Part shown: one piece after another, positions 7,784 to 16,710 of the stretch
How positions within the stretch are numbered: position 1 is the first letter of the stretch
Layout: the number at the start of each line of letters is the position of its first letter
NCBI GenBank assembly: GCA_900540625.1
Contig: UQGP01000014.1
Coordinates: 1 to 50,299, forward strand
Length of the DNA: 50,299 bases
Origin: an uncultured Porphyromonadaceae bacterium
Lineage (GTDB): Bacteria; Bacteroidota; Bacteroidia; Bacteroidales; Muribaculaceae
Direction: 5' to 3'
Position numbers and translations under genes: made by a program
The notes under the pieces: model-generated
Told to the model about the DNA's origin: nothing
What the model saw: only the letters and a program-made list of their open reading frames with translations
Databases searched by the model: none

Positions 7784-9052
7784 TTACTTGACAAACTTCT
7801 TGACAATCACGGTGGCATTGTGGCCGCCGAAGCCGAAGGAGTTGGACAAGGCCGCACGCACTTCGCGTTTCTGAGCCTCATTGAAGGTGAAATTGAGGTT
7901 GTAATCAATTTCGGGATCATCGTCACCCTCGGCGTGGTTGATTGTCGGAGGTACGACATCATCACGTACAGACAACAGCGAGAACATAGCCTCCATAGCG
8001 CCGGTAGCACCCAAAAGGTGTCCGGTCATGCTCTTGGTCGAAGAAATATTGAGACGATAAGCATCTTCGCCGAAAAGCTTAATGATGGCCTTGGCTTCGC
8101 TGATGTCACCGACACCGGTGCTGGTGCCGTGTACGTTGATGTAGTCGATATCTGCGGGTGTCATCCCTGCATCATCAAGAGCGTTCTGCATAGACAGTAT
8201 CGCGCCCAAACCTTCGGGATGTGTCGCTGTGATATGGTATGCGTCCGCACTCATGCCGCCGCCGGCGACTTCGCCGTAAATCTTGGCGCCACGTGCCAGA
8301 GCGTGTTCCATTTCTTCAAGTATCAGTACCACCGAACCTTCTCCGATGACGAAGCCGTCACGCGAAGCCGAGAAGGGGCGCGAAGCCGTTTCGGGGCTGT
8401 CGTTGCGTGTCGACAGAGCATGCATCGAGTTGAAACCGCCCACGCCAGCGGGGAAGATGGCAGCCTCGGCACCGCCTGTAACCATAGCATCAGCCTTGCC
8501 CAGACGGATAAGGTTGAAAGCGTCGATAATGGCGTTGTTTGACGAGGCGCAGGCGCTGACCACACCATAGTTAGGGCCATGGTAGCCGTATTCCATGGAC
8601 ACATGGCCGCTGGCGATATCCGCAATCATTTTGGGAATAAAGAACGGATTATACTGCGGACCGTTTTGCTCGCCGTGAACTGCATAATATCCGGCTTCCT
8701 CCTCAAAGGTGTGCAGGCCGCCAATACCGGCAGCGATGATTACGCCTACGCGGTTTTTGTCTATAGCGCCTTCGGTCTCGATACCGGCATCAGCAACTGC
8801 CTGGCGAGCTGCATAGAGGGCATACTGGGCATACAGGTCAAGCTGGCGCAGTTTCTTGCGGTCAAAGTATTCGGCCGCATTGAAGTTCTTGACTTCGCAG
8901 GCAAATTTGGTCTTGAACTGCGATGCGTCAAAATGGGTGATGGGCGCGGCGCCGCTGACGCCGGCCAACGCGGCACTCCAAGTGGTGTCTACGTCGTTAC
9001 CTAAAGGAGTGATGGCTCCAAGTCCCGTAACTACTACTCTCTTGAGTTCCAT
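7784..9052 (-). CDS. fabF: Beta-ketoacyl-[acyl-carrier-protein] synthase II
   Basis: FabF condenses malonyl-ACP with acyl-ACP in fatty-acid elongation (cytosolic FAS II). The 422-residue length is typical. The thiolase-fold Cys-His-His triad is visible: C168 in VVSACASSNNA, H308 in NVHGTSTGVGD and H345 in SSTKSMTGHLLGATGA, with K340 also present. The N-terminus RVVVTGLGAITPLG is characteristic. It lies downstream of acpP on the same strand, the usual pairing, but 249 bp separate the two. That gap contains a GC-rich hairpin and a possible internal -7 element. Confidence 0.97.
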   Translation of the reverse strand: MELKRVVVTGLGAITPLGNDVDTTWSAALAGVSGAAPITHFDASQFKTKFACEVKNFNAAEYFDRKKLRQLDLYAQYALYAARQAVADAGIETEGAIDKNRVGVIIAAGIGGLHTFEEEAGYYAVHGEQNGPQYNPFFIPKMIADIASGHVSMEYGYHGPNYGVVSACASSNNAIIDAFNLIRLGKADAMVTGGAEAAIFPAGVGGFNSMHALSTRNDSPETASRPFSASRDGFVIGEGSVVLILEEMEHALARGAKIYGEVAGGGMSADAYHITATHPEGLGAILSMQNALDDAGMTPADIDYINVHGTSTGVGDISEAKAIIKLFGEDAYRLNISSTKSMTGHLLGATGAMEAMFSLLSVRDDVVPPTINHAEGDDDPEIDYNLNFTFNEAQKREVRAALSNSFGFGGHNATVIVKKFVK

Positions 9053-9213
9053 GAAAGATTTATCGTATATGTACTGATTAGACTTTATATGACAAAAGTT
9101 GCCGCAAGTCCGGACCTATATCCCCGGAAAGTCGCGATGCTTTTGCTATTACCTGTCGGAGCATTACGCTCAAGGCAATGTCCGCAAGGTTGTGTGTTCT
9201 TGTTGTTACCGAC

Positions 9214-9251
9214 CAAATGTACGCCCCGGACGTCGTGGGGCACCCGGGGCG
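9214..9251 (-). promoter_or_regulatory. GC-rich hairpin and -7-like element between acpP and fabF
   Basis: CCGGGGCG (9244-9251) pairs perfectly with CGCCCCGG (9222-9229). On the minus strand it is followed directly by TACATTTG (9221-9214), which fits TAnnTTTG. It may limit readthrough from acpP or mark a separate fabF promoter. No U-tract follows, so it is not a classical terminator. Confidence 0.4.
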
Positions 9252-9301
9252 ACATAGGCGGTTATTTTGTGTCGAATGTGGTGACCGTCGTCAAACAGCT
9301 A

Positions 9302-9535
9302 TTATTGAGCTGCTTCGATGTATTTGATGGCGTCGCCTACAGTCTGAATCTTTTCGGCTTCTTCATCGGGTATCTTGATGCCGAATTCCTTCTCAAACTC
9401 CATGATGAGGTCCACGGTGTCGAGCGAGTCTGCGCCCAGGTCTGTGGTGAATGCTGCTGCGGGGGTTACTTGGCTTTCGTCAACGCCGAGCTTGTCAACG
9501 ATGATGGTCTTCACGCGATCTGCGATTTCTGACAT
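9302..9535 (-). CDS. acpP: Acyl carrier protein
   Basis: This 77-residue acidic four-helix protein carries growing acyl chains as thioesters on 4'-phosphopantetheine. The attachment site is S37 in the invariant DSL motif (LGADSLDTVDLIMEFEKEF). The length and the motif MSEIADRVKTIIVDKLGV are typical of bacterial AcpP. It is upstream of fabF in the same orientation. A palindrome (9601-9620) lies about 65 bp upstream of the start codon and could be an operator. Confidence 0.98.
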   Translation of the reverse strand: MSEIADRVKTIIVDKLGVDESQVTPAAAFTTDLGADSLDTVDLIMEFEKEFGIKIPDEEAEKIQTVGDAIKYIEAAQ

Positions 9536-9844
9536 AATCTTTTAGTGTTTAATTAGTAATATTCTGTTTTAGCGGTGCAAAGTAAGCCAAAAAATTCTAA
9601 ATAGCGAAATTTTTCGCTATTATAAACTGTGAAAAAATGTAAAAGACGCATCTAAAGCCCTGAATTCCGCTTTTTTTGACCACGGTGAACTTATCATCTC
9701 AAACAACCACTTGCGCTAATGGGCACAAACACTTCGCAAAAAACGTCAGAACACAATGCGCCGTGACCACAAATCCGGCCACGGCGCAAGCATTGGTTCG
9801 ATTTATGAATGCTGCACAAGTGCACAACATCCGTTTACGACACT
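9536..9844. other. Intergenic region upstream of acpP with two inverted repeats
   Basis: There is no credible gene here. The region has an AT-rich palindrome at 9601-9620 (ATAGCGAA with TTCGCTAT), a near-match to the minus-strand -7 element (CAAAGTAA at 9579-9586), and a 9-bp-stem hairpin at 9757-9788 (TGCGCCGTG with CACGGCGCA). The hairpin lies just past the stop of the 9845-10192 gene and probably terminates it. Confidence 0.6.
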
Positions 9845-10192
9845 CTATCTGGGAATGTTGAAGTAGTAATCAAAACCGCTTATTTTGCACCTATACGCAT
9901 ATCCTCGTCTTTCCGATTTAGATACTATAGCGCCAAAAAACGGATCTCCATAGTAGACCATATAATCTCCAGTCTCGACATTCTTATAAATGTCTATCTT
10001 GATTGATTGGTAAACCTTATCAGTCCCATATTCAAAGGCATACGCTCTGACTGTTCTGAAATATCTGTACCCCTTCCAGTCAGGCCCATCGGACGAACAC
10101 GCCGCCACCTGCGTTTCAGCCGCTGATGCCTCCACGGCGCACATGGGACCGATGGCGAGCGCTAATATGCAGAGGATTAGTTTATTGCTCAT
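9845..10192 (-). CDS. Small exported hypothetical protein
   Basis: This 115-residue protein starts with a clear signal peptide (MSNKLILCILALAIGPMCAVEASA, cleavage near AETQ). The mature part of about 90 residues is rich in Tyr and Phe and contains GPDWKGYRYFRTVRAYAFEYGTDKVYQSIKIDIYKN and ends in FDYYFNIPR. Two cysteines (in VAACSS and YRCKIS) may pair after export. I recognise no family. It is flanked by a hairpin terminator downstream and a large imperfect palindrome upstream, so it is probably an isolated transcription unit. Confidence 0.75.
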   Translation of the reverse strand: MSNKLILCILALAIGPMCAVEASAAETQVAACSSDGPDWKGYRYFRTVRAYAFEYGTDKVYQSIKIDIYKNVETGDYMVYYGDPFFGAIVSKSERRGYAYRCKISGFDYYFNIPR

Positions 10193-10277
10193 ATTGATTT
10201 TGATTTATGTGTGTAGGCTACTCACTAAGGCTTTTCGCATACTCCGCAAGTGTCTTTCACCGGGGATGTTTACGCAC

Positions 10278-10449
10278 AAAAAAGCGCGACACTTTTCGCT
10301 GTTCTCATCCCGAGGTGTTTGGCGTAACCTGATATGATAAAATAGCTCAAAGCTCGCGCTATTATACACGAGCATTTCGCATTATTCTCTATCATATCTT
10401 AAGTCGCCAAACTTTCGGGATGAAAGAATAAAGCTAAACGCTTTTCCAA
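10278..10449. repeat. Long imperfect palindrome (about 170 bp, MITE-like or structured RNA)
   Basis: Two arms of about 70-80 nt are near-reverse-complements around a centre at about 10364. The best-matched blocks are TCATCCCGA (10305-10313) with TCGGGATGA, GTTTGGCG (10317-10324) with CGCCAAAC, and ATATGATA (10332-10339) with TATCATAT (10390-10397). A mismatched internal heptamer (TAACCTG against ACTTAAG) separates conserved blocks, and the pairing extends outward through AAAAGCG. It lies between korB (stop at 10535) and the small exported protein gene. It encodes no protein. It could be a miniature inverted-repeat element or a large transcribed hairpin. Confidence 0.7.
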
Positions 10450-10534
10450 ATGTCTTATAGTGCGCAAACGCGCAGTGGTTTATACCATAGGCAATTTGAA
10501 TTTATTCATAATTAGTATTGCGGTGAGACGTCCC

Positions 10535-11566
10535 TTACTTGGCGGGGACTTCCCAGGTGTCGCCGGCGAGGATCATGTCGCGCAGGCAGGTGAAACCGTG
10601 AGCGGCCTTCACTTCGTCCACCTGTTGGCTGACAGCCGTTTCGTAGCTGGGGCTCTCGACATCGCGGATGACGCCGACGGCCAAGGGCAGTGTCATACCG
10701 TCCATCATGGCCAGTTGTTGGTGCAGGAAGTTGGAGGGGGTGTGGGCGTCGTGTACCAGGACATCGTCCATAGTATAGCCGTCTTGGCCGATGGTGACTG
10801 CCTTGAGCAGGAAGCCGTCGCGTACAAGGCCCTTGTCGCCGTTGGCGCCGAAGATCATCTTCTGTCCGTGTACCAAGTGGATGGTACGGTCGGCACGCAC
10901 GGCGCGGTCGGTGATGGCGTTGTGGATGCCGTTATTGAAGATTACGCAGTTTTGCAGAATTTCGACAACGGAGGTGCCTTTGTGGCGCGCTGCGGCCACC
11001 ATAACTTCTTGCGAAGTCTTGAGCTCGACGTCGATGCTGCGGCCGAAGAATGTGCCGCGAGCGCCGAATACCAGCTCGGCCGGGATAAACGGATCTTCAG
11101 TTGTGCCGTAAGGCGAGGACTTGGACACGAAACCGCGGGCACTCGTGGGCGAGTACTGGCCCTTGGTCAAGCCATAGATCTTGTTGTTGAACAATACGAT
11201 ATTGATATCGATATTGCGACGTACGGCGTGGATAAAGTGGTTGCCGCCGATGGCAAGACCGTCGCCGTCACCCGAAATCTGCCATACGGTCATCTCGGGA
11301 TTGGCAACCTTGAAGCCTGTAGCAATGGCTGCGGCGCGTCCGTGGATGGTATGGAAGCCGTAGGTGTTCATATAATAAGGCAGACGGGACGAGCATCCGA
11401 TGCCGGAGATGACGGCAGTGCGATAAGGCGGTACGCCGATTTCGGCCATAGCCTTGTGCAGGGTGTTGAGGATGGCGTGGTCGCCGCAGCCGGGACACCA
11501 GCGCACGGCCTGGTCACTTTTGAAGTCCGCGGGTGTGTATGCCGGGGTATTCTCTTGTGTTTGCAT
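10535..11566 (-). CDS. korB: 2-oxoglutarate (2-oxoacid):ferredoxin oxidoreductase, beta subunit
   Basis: KorB carries thiamine diphosphate and a 4Fe-4S cluster in the enzyme that oxidatively decarboxylates 2-oxoacids to acyl-CoA with ferredoxin as acceptor. The 343-residue protein shows C24 and C27 in WCPGCGDHAI and C58 in SGIGCSS, with a fourth candidate in EILQNCVIF. The TPP-binding motif SGDGDGLAIGGNHFIHA followed by INIVLFNNKIYGLTKGQYSPTS is clear. It follows korA by 29 bp on the same strand, forming an operon. The 2-oxoglutarate preference is inferred from family resemblance; other 2-oxoacids remain possible. Confidence 0.93.
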   Translation of the reverse strand: MQTQENTPAYTPADFKSDQAVRWCPGCGDHAILNTLHKAMAEIGVPPYRTAVISGIGCSSRLPYYMNTYGFHTIHGRAAAIATGFKVANPEMTVWQISGDGDGLAIGGNHFIHAVRRNIDINIVLFNNKIYGLTKGQYSPTSARGFVSKSSPYGTTEDPFIPAELVFGARGTFFGRSIDVELKTSQEVMVAAARHKGTSVVEILQNCVIFNNGIHNAITDRAVRADRTIHLVHGQKMIFGANGDKGLVRDGFLLKAVTIGQDGYTMDDVLVHDAHTPSNFLHQQLAMMDGMTLPLAVGVIRDVESPSYETAVSQQVDEVKAAHGFTCLRDMILAGDTWEVPAK

Positions 11567-11595
11567 TGTCTATATGATTAAGTGGCTGGTGTGAC

Positions 11596-13452
11596 TTATT
11601 TTTCTTTGGAAAGATTGAGGCGAACGCCGTCAATGACTTCGCTGACAAGGAAGGGCTGACCCTGAATCTTGTTGATACGCTCGATGCGTACGTCGGGGAA
11701 CTTGGCTTGCAGATAGTCTGCAAACATTCCGGTGTTGAGCTCGGCCACAATCACGCGACGGTAGCGGCGCAGCACCTCGGCTGTATTGGAAGGCAGCGGG
11801 TTGATGTAGCGGAAGTGAGCCAAATCCACCGCAGTGCCTTGCTTGGTAAGTTCCTCGGCGGCTGTACGCAGGTGTCCGTAAGTGCCGCCCCAGCCTACCA
11901 GCAGGGTGTCGGCCTTACCGTCACCGTAAACCTTGACTTCGGGGATGTCCTTGGCGATATTGGCGATTTTCTGACGACGCAGCATCACCATCTTCTCGTG
12001 GTTGACCGGATCGGTGGAGATTGCGGAGGTATTGGCGTCTTTTTCGAGGCCTCCCAGACGGTGCTGCAAGCCTTCGGTGCCGGGGATGGCCCAATAGCGT
12101 ACCAGGGTCTCGGGGTCGCGCAGATAGGGACGCCACGAGCTGTTGCGCAGATGTTCGGGCACGAAGTTGGGGCGTATCTCGGGATATTCGCCGGCCTCGG
12201 GTATGCGCCATGCGCTCGAGCCGTTGGCGATAAACGCATCCGTAAGCAGGATGACCGGAGTCATGTGCTCGATTGCGATGCGACATGCTTCAAAAGCCAT
12301 GGTGAAGCAGTCTGTGGGCGAAGCGGCGGAAAGCACCACGATGGGCGACTCGCCGTTGCGACCATACAGAGCTTGCATCAAGTCGGTCTGCTCGGTCTTG
12401 GTGGGAAGGCCGGTGGAGGGGCCGCCGCGTTGTACGTCGATGACTACCAAGGGCAGTTCGGCGATAACGGCAAGACCTATACCCTCGCTCTTGAGTGCCA
12501 GGCCGGGGCCGGAAGTGGAAGTCACTGCCAAATTTCCTGCGAAGGAAGCACCTATGGCCGAGCATACGCCGGCAATCTCGTCCTCCATTTGGCAAGCCTT
12601 GACACCGAGGTCCTTACGCTTGGCCAACTCGTGCAGAATATCTGTAGCCGGGGTGATAGGATACGAGCCGAGGAACAGCGGACGTCCCGACTTCTCAGAA
12701 GCCATAATCAGGCCCCATGCAGTGGCGGTATTGCCGTTGATATCGGTATACACGCCCGGACGCGGGTCTTCGGTTTCGATGCGATATGTCGACATCGAAG
12801 CGTGCGTATTGTGGCCGAAGTCATAGCCGGCCTGAACCACGGCGCAGTTGGCCTTGGCGATAGCGGGCTTCTTGGCAAATTTCTTGGAGATATAGTGGCA
12901 GGCGGCCTCTATGGGACGGTCGAAGAGCCAGCATACAACGCCTAAGGCGAAGATATTGCGACACTTGAGTATGGACTTGTTGTCCATACCGCTGTCGGCC
13001 AGAGCCGCACGCGTCATCGTGGTTACGGGCACCTCGAGCACTTGTGCCGGGTCGATACCCAACTCGGCATAAGGGTCATTGGTGGCGAACAGCGCCTTAC
13101 GCAGGTCCGCCTCGCCGAAGCTGTCGCTGTCGACGATAATGATGCCGCCACTCTTGAGGAAGCGCACGTTCTGTTTCAGCGCTGCCGGATTCATGGCCAG
13201 CAGCACATCGCACCGGTCACCGGGGGTATGAACTCCGCGACCTACCGACACTTGGAAGCCGGAGACGCCGCTGAGCGAGCCTTGCGGCGCACGTACCTCT
13301 GCCGGATAGTCGGGGAAGGTGGACACCTCGTTGCCTACGCCGGCAGATACATTTGTGAAGATGTTGCCGGCAAGCTGCATGCCGTCGCCACTGTCGCCGG
13401 AAAAACGCACGACGACCTTGTCGAGGACTTTGACGTTGGTTTTGTCTAACAT
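11596..13452 (-). CDS. korA: 2-oxoglutarate (2-oxoacid):acceptor oxidoreductase, fused gamma-alpha subunit
   Basis: In this 618-residue protein, residues about 10-195 form the gamma domain (VVVRFSGDSGDGMQLAGNIFTN, PAEVRAPQGSLSGVSGFQVS). Residues about 235-610 form the alpha/pyrimidine-binding domain (FLGSYPITPATDILHELAKRKD, QMEDEIAGVCSAIGASFAGNLAVTSTSGPGLALKSEGIGLAV, DVQRGGPSTGLPTKTEQTDL). This gamma-alpha fusion is the usual KorA form in Bacteroidetes. It is the first gene of korAB. The complex supplies succinyl-CoA or related acyl-CoA and reduced ferredoxin in anaerobic metabolism. Confidence 0.95.
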   Translation of the reverse strand: MLDKTNVKVLDKVVVRFSGDSGDGMQLAGNIFTNVSAGVGNEVSTFPDYPAEVRAPQGSLSGVSGFQVSVGRGVHTPGDRCDVLLAMNPAALKQNVRFLKSGGIIIVDSDSFGEADLRKALFATNDPYAELGIDPAQVLEVPVTTMTRAALADSGMDNKSILKCRNIFALGVVCWLFDRPIEAACHYISKKFAKKPAIAKANCAVVQAGYDFGHNTHASMSTYRIETEDPRPGVYTDINGNTATAWGLIMASEKSGRPLFLGSYPITPATDILHELAKRKDLGVKACQMEDEIAGVCSAIGASFAGNLAVTSTSGPGLALKSEGIGLAVIAELPLVVIDVQRGGPSTGLPTKTEQTDLMQALYGRNGESPIVVLSAASPTDCFTMAFEACRIAIEHMTPVILLTDAFIANGSSAWRIPEAGEYPEIRPNFVPEHLRNSSWRPYLRDPETLVRYWAIPGTEGLQHRLGGLEKDANTSAISTDPVNHEKMVMLRRQKIANIAKDIPEVKVYGDGKADTLLVGWGGTYGHLRTAAEELTKQGTAVDLAHFRYINPLPSNTAEVLRRYRRVIVAELNTGMFADYLQAKFPDVRIERINKIQGQPFLVSEVIDGVRLNLSKEK

Positions 13453-13858
13453 GGGGTTGAAATACTTACTCTTTGGACTATGTAGTGATTATAGTGTCAA
13501 AGTGTGTGGAAATGAGGTTGTATGGTTGGATTATTGTCTGTTTGTGTCTCTTACGCCAACAATTTGCAAGCAACAGCACGGTTTTGAGCGCCTGTCCACT
13601 TGGCTTTGCTGACGTTTTGTCGCCCGAAAGCACTCTCTGACGCCTTCGTTAGACGCCACAAAGGTACAAACTTTTCTCGGCAAAACCAACATCCGCGTTT
13701 TTTTGCATAATTCGGTTGTGAATGTATCCTCACGCCCCCTTGCCTATCGGCCGATTTAGCCGTCGATTTTGCATTTTTTTACTTTTGAGCGATGTCCTTA
13801 CAATAATTAGTCGTACCTTTGCAGTCGTTTTTCGCAGCGACAACAATACTCATTATAT
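13453..13858. other. Divergent promoter region between korAB and the transporter gene
   Basis: This is a 406-bp non-coding region between divergent genes. TACCTTTG on the minus strand (13666-13659) is a -7 match for korA, about 207 nt upstream of its start, implying a long leader. TACCTTTG on the plus strand (13814-13821) is a -7 match 38 nt before the transporter start. No gene-like frame is seen between them. Confidence 0.65.
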
Positions 13859-15520
13859 ATGGATTTTTTCAAGGAACTTTTTTCGCCCGGCAGCAACAGT
13901 ATCGCGTCCACGCTGATGCTTTACTCGTTTGTCATCGCCGTCGGCATATATCTGGGCAAACGCAAATTGTTCGGGATATCGCTGGGTGTGACTTTCGTGC
14001 TGTTTGTAGGCATTGTCATGGGATCGTTCGGATACAGCGTTGATGAAAACATTCTCAAATTCGTACGCGAATTCGGTCTGATTCTGTTCATCTTCTCCAT
14101 CGGTCTGCAAGTCGGCCCCGGATTTTTCTCATCGTTCAAAAAAGGCGGTATGCGTCTCAATGGCCTTGCCGTGCTCTCCATCGGCATCAGCGTCGCCATA
14201 GTCATTGGCATATACTTCTTAGGTAACGTCAACGACAAGGCCGCATTGGTAGGCATCATGAGCGGCGCCGTGACCAATACACCGGGACTTGCCGCGGCCC
14301 AGCAGACCATCTCCGAAATCACCGGCGACGGTGCGCAGGTCAACACCATGGCCCAGGGATATGCCGCCGCTTATCCACTCGGCGTGGTCGGCATCATTGC
14401 CGCGATGCTGGTCATACGCGGCGTCTTCCGCATCAAGGTGGACAAGGAAGTACAAATCATCGAGGAAGACGAGCGCAACTCTCATCTCAAGCCATACATT
14501 CTGACGCTGAAGGTCACCAACGCCCTTGTCGAAGGACAGACGCTGATGCAACTGCACAGCATCATTTCAAACAATTTTGTGGTATCGAGACTGATGAACG
14601 CCGAAGGCAAGGTCGTCATTCCGGTATCGTCTACACAGATACACTGCGGAGACATATTGCTCATCGTATGCTCGGCGCAAGATGTCGAATGTTTCCGCGC
14701 CGTCCTCGGCCACGAAGTGGATATGGACTGGGAAGCTACACAGACCCCGGTATTCTCGCGTCGTATAGTCATCACCAAGAGCGAATTCGACGGCGTGGCA
14801 CTGGGCAGCCTGCGACTGCACAACGGCTATCGCCTTAACTGCACACGCGTCAACCGCGCCGGCGTGGACCTGCTGGCCACGGCCAACCTGCGCCTCCAAA
14901 TGGGCGACCGCATCACCGTCGTAGGCGACTTGCAGGACATTGAGCACTTGGCCTCCCGACTGGGCAATTCGATGAAGCGCCTCAACCAGCCCAACCTCAT
15001 CACCATATTCGTGGGCATAATCCTCGGTATCATTCTCGGAAGCATCGACATAGGCTTCGGTATGAAACTCGGACTTGCCGGAGGACCGCTCGTAGTGGCC
15101 ATACTGCTCAGCCGCTTCGGCTACAAAGCCAAATTGGTCACCTATACCTCATCATCGGCCTCGCTGCTGCTGCGCGAATTGGGTATTTGCTTATTCCTTG
15201 CATCTGTGGGCATATCCGCCGGCAAGGGATTTGTCGATACGGTATTCAACGCCACCGGTATGTGGTGGGTCATCTGGGGCTTTATCATCACCGTGGTACC
15301 GCTGATAATCGTCGGCGCCATTGCCCGCGGACGATACGGTATCAACTACCTCAGCATCATGGGTATGTTTAGCGGCGGATGCACCGACCCCCCGGCCCTG
15401 GCATACGCCACCAATACCACCGGCAACGACGAGCCGGCAGTGGCCTACTCCACCGTCTACCCTCTGACAATGTTCCTGCGCGTCGTCGTCGCCCAGGCAC
15501 TCATTCTGGCTCTACCCTAA
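13859..15520 (+). CDS. AspT/YidE/YbjL-type putative transporter with TrkA-C domains
   Basis: This 553-residue integral membrane protein has the duplicated layout of the aspartate:alanine exchanger family. An N-terminal block of about five or six transmembrane helices contains GLILFIFSIGLQVGPGFFSSFKKGG, a family hallmark. A cytosolic middle region (about 200-370) holds two TrkA-C-like modules (ALVEGQTLMQLH...VVIPVSSTQIHCGDILLIV; LRLQMGDRITVVGDLQDIEHL). A second membrane block repeats the motif as LGICLFLASVGISAGKGF. The substrate cannot be read from the sequence. It has its own promoter and a strong terminator, so it is probably monocistronic. Confidence 0.9.
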   Translation: MDFFKELFSPGSNSIASTLMLYSFVIAVGIYLGKRKLFGISLGVTFVLFVGIVMGSFGYSVDENILKFVREFGLILFIFSIGLQVGPGFFSSFKKGGMRLNGLAVLSIGISVAIVIGIYFLGNVNDKAALVGIMSGAVTNTPGLAAAQQTISEITGDGAQVNTMAQGYAAAYPLGVVGIIAAMLVIRGVFRIKVDKEVQIIEEDERNSHLKPYILTLKVTNALVEGQTLMQLHSIISNNFVVSRLMNAEGKVVIPVSSTQIHCGDILLIVCSAQDVECFRAVLGHEVDMDWEATQTPVFSRRIVITKSEFDGVALGSLRLHNGYRLNCTRVNRAGVDLLATANLRLQMGDRITVVGDLQDIEHLASRLGNSMKRLNQPNLITIFVGIILGIILGSIDIGFGMKLGLAGGPLVVAILLSRFGYKAKLVTYTSSSASLLLRELGICLFLASVGISAGKGFVDTVFNATGMWWVIWGFIITVVPLIIVGAIARGRYGINYLSIMGMFSGGCTDPPALAYATNTTGNDEPAVAYSTVYPLTMFLRVVVAQALILALP

Positions 15521-15545
15521 GCCGTAGACACAAACATATACAGTC

Positions 15546-15578
15546 AGGCCCGACCGGAATACTCCCGTCGGGCCTTTT
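15546..15578 (+). terminator. Rho-independent terminator after the transporter
   Basis: AGGCCCGAC pairs with GTCGGGCCT (9 bp, 12-nt loop) and is followed by TTTTAT, 26 bp after the stop codon. Confidence 0.88.
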
Positions 15579-15634
15579 ATGTTCCGAGTATTTCGAGGAC
15601 GGCAAAAGGGGTGCATACGCCACAGATGCCGACA

Positions 15635-15934
15635 TCACCGTATATGCTCGTGCACCGTGGCAATGAGATCCTCGGCCTGATGCAGTCCGGTACCGCGCCA
15701 CAGCTGCTTGCCGTCTTTGAAAAGCATCAGAGTCGGTATTGACCGCACATTGTACATGGCCGCAGCCTCACTATTGCGGTCGATATCAATTTTGACGACA
15801 CTCACGCTGTCGCCAAGACGTTGTTTGACATCCTCAAGAATGGGAGCCTGCATCTGACACGGCCCGCACCATGTGGCATAAAAATCCACAAGCACCGGCT
15901 TATCACCATTAATCAATTCATTGAAATCATTCAT
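15635..15934 (-). CDS. Thioredoxin
   Basis: Cytosolic thiol-disulphide oxidoreductase of 99 residues. The active site WCGPC has C23 and C26 (VDFYATWCGPCQMQAP), followed by the VVKIDIDRN strand and the cis-proline loop VRSIPTLMLFKDGK. The start is placed at ATG 15934 because it gives the normal thioredoxin N-terminus (MNDFNELI). An in-frame ATG at 16051 would add 39 residues with no thioredoxin character. It is convergent with the transporter gene; the terminator at 15546-15578 lies between them. Confidence 0.93.
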   Translation of the reverse strand: MNDFNELINGDKPVLVDFYATWCGPCQMQAPILEDVKQRLGDSVSVVKIDIDRNSEAAAMYNVRSIPTLMLFKDGKQLWRGTGLHQAEDLIATVHEHIR

Positions 15935-16199
15935 AATCAGTATATTTTGCTTGTTAGTATTATTTGGACTCATGCGTCTCACTTTTGCACCGCGTTCGAT
16001 CATTTGAACCGTTCTTGCGACCGAACTACGGCTCTTTCCCATGACCATCAAACGCCGTAGACACTCGGAAAGTTCGTGCCACAGGCATCAAACAGCCATT
16101 TCCCCTAATACAATGCAAAAACTATGCCCACTCGGCGCGTTATCTTCCAAAAAATTCTTAACTTTGCATCGCCTAAGCGCCGCAAGACGCTAAAGCGAT

Positions 16200-16273
16200 G
16201 GTCCGGTAGCTCAGCTGGATAGAGCATCTGCCTTCTAAGCAGACGGTCACGCGTTCGAATCGCGTCCGGATCA
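16200..16273 (+). tRNA. tRNA-Arg (anticodon TCT)
   Basis: A full cloverleaf is visible. The acceptor stem GGTCCGG pairs with CCGGATC (one G-T) and the D-arm is AGCTCAGCTGGATAGAGC. The anticodon stem TCTGC/GCAGA encloses loop CTTCTAA with anticodon TCT. The T-arm is ACGCG-TTCGAAT-CGCGT and the discriminator base is A. The 3' CCA is not encoded. The anticodon reads AGA (and AGG by wobble). Confidence 0.96.
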
Positions 16274-16407
16274 CAACTTCGAAAAAACGGCATCTCCCTC
16301 CGAAACGCCTAATCCACCGGCAATTACATAGGTGTTCGCAACGTGTAGGATACATCGCAAGAATCTACATATTTGGTACGATGCAACATTAATATCTTGA
16401 AAAAAAG

Positions 16408-16644
16408 ATGAACGACAAAACAGCAAAGCCAACTCCACAGAAGCCCGGATGGGGCGGACGGCGTGCAGGCGCAGGCCGCAAAAAGACATCGGAAGGCGTG
16501 CGCACAGTAGCCGTACGCGTGCCGCAAGATGTATCTGATGTCCTGGATACCGTGCCGTCTATCACCGAGTATGTCGTAACGGCCCTGCGTGCCTACATAG
16601 CTCAGTCCGCAAACACCAAGCCATCAGGCATTAACGACAAATGA
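16408..16644 (+). CDS. Small basic protein with GRRAGAGRKK motif and RHH-like segment
   Basis: In this 78-residue protein, residues about 14-27 (GWGGRRAGAGRKKT) form a glycine/arginine-rich stretch common in small Bacteroidetes DNA-binding proteins. Residues about 30-65 (GVRTVAVRVPQDVSDVLDTVPSITEYVVTALRAYI) resemble a ribbon-helix-helix: a beta strand then two helices. This suggests a small DNA-binding protein or antitoxin-like regulator. No toxin partner is adjacent. It stands alone between a tRNA and a 17-bp-stem terminator. Confidence 0.75.
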   Translation: MNDKTAKPTPQKPGWGGRRAGAGRKKTSEGVRTVAVRVPQDVSDVLDTVPSITEYVVTALRAYIAQSANTKPSGINDK

Positions 16645-16710
16645 CTATCGCACTAATAATTACAACAATATCGCTTGTTTAGTCGTGCATGACGCGTCAC
16701 ACGCGACTGC

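Noticed and set aside
7769..8542. Open frame of 257 codons opposite fabF
   Set aside because: Overlaps FabF catalytic region on the other strand; no independent evidence.
10460..11581. Long open frame (373 codons) opposite korB
   Set aside because: Antisense shadow of korB; composition follows korB codon positions.
11707..12945. Long open frame (412 codons) opposite korA
   Set aside because: Antisense shadow of a GC-rich, strongly recognised gene; no promoter or family match.
16200..16273. tRNA-Arg as an attachment site for an integrated element
   Set aside because: No integrase and no repeated tRNA 3' end nearby; the prophage remnant is more than 3 kb away.
16408..16644. Toxin-antitoxin pair with the RHH-like small protein as antitoxin
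   Set aside because: No toxin-like gene on either side; a terminator directly follows.
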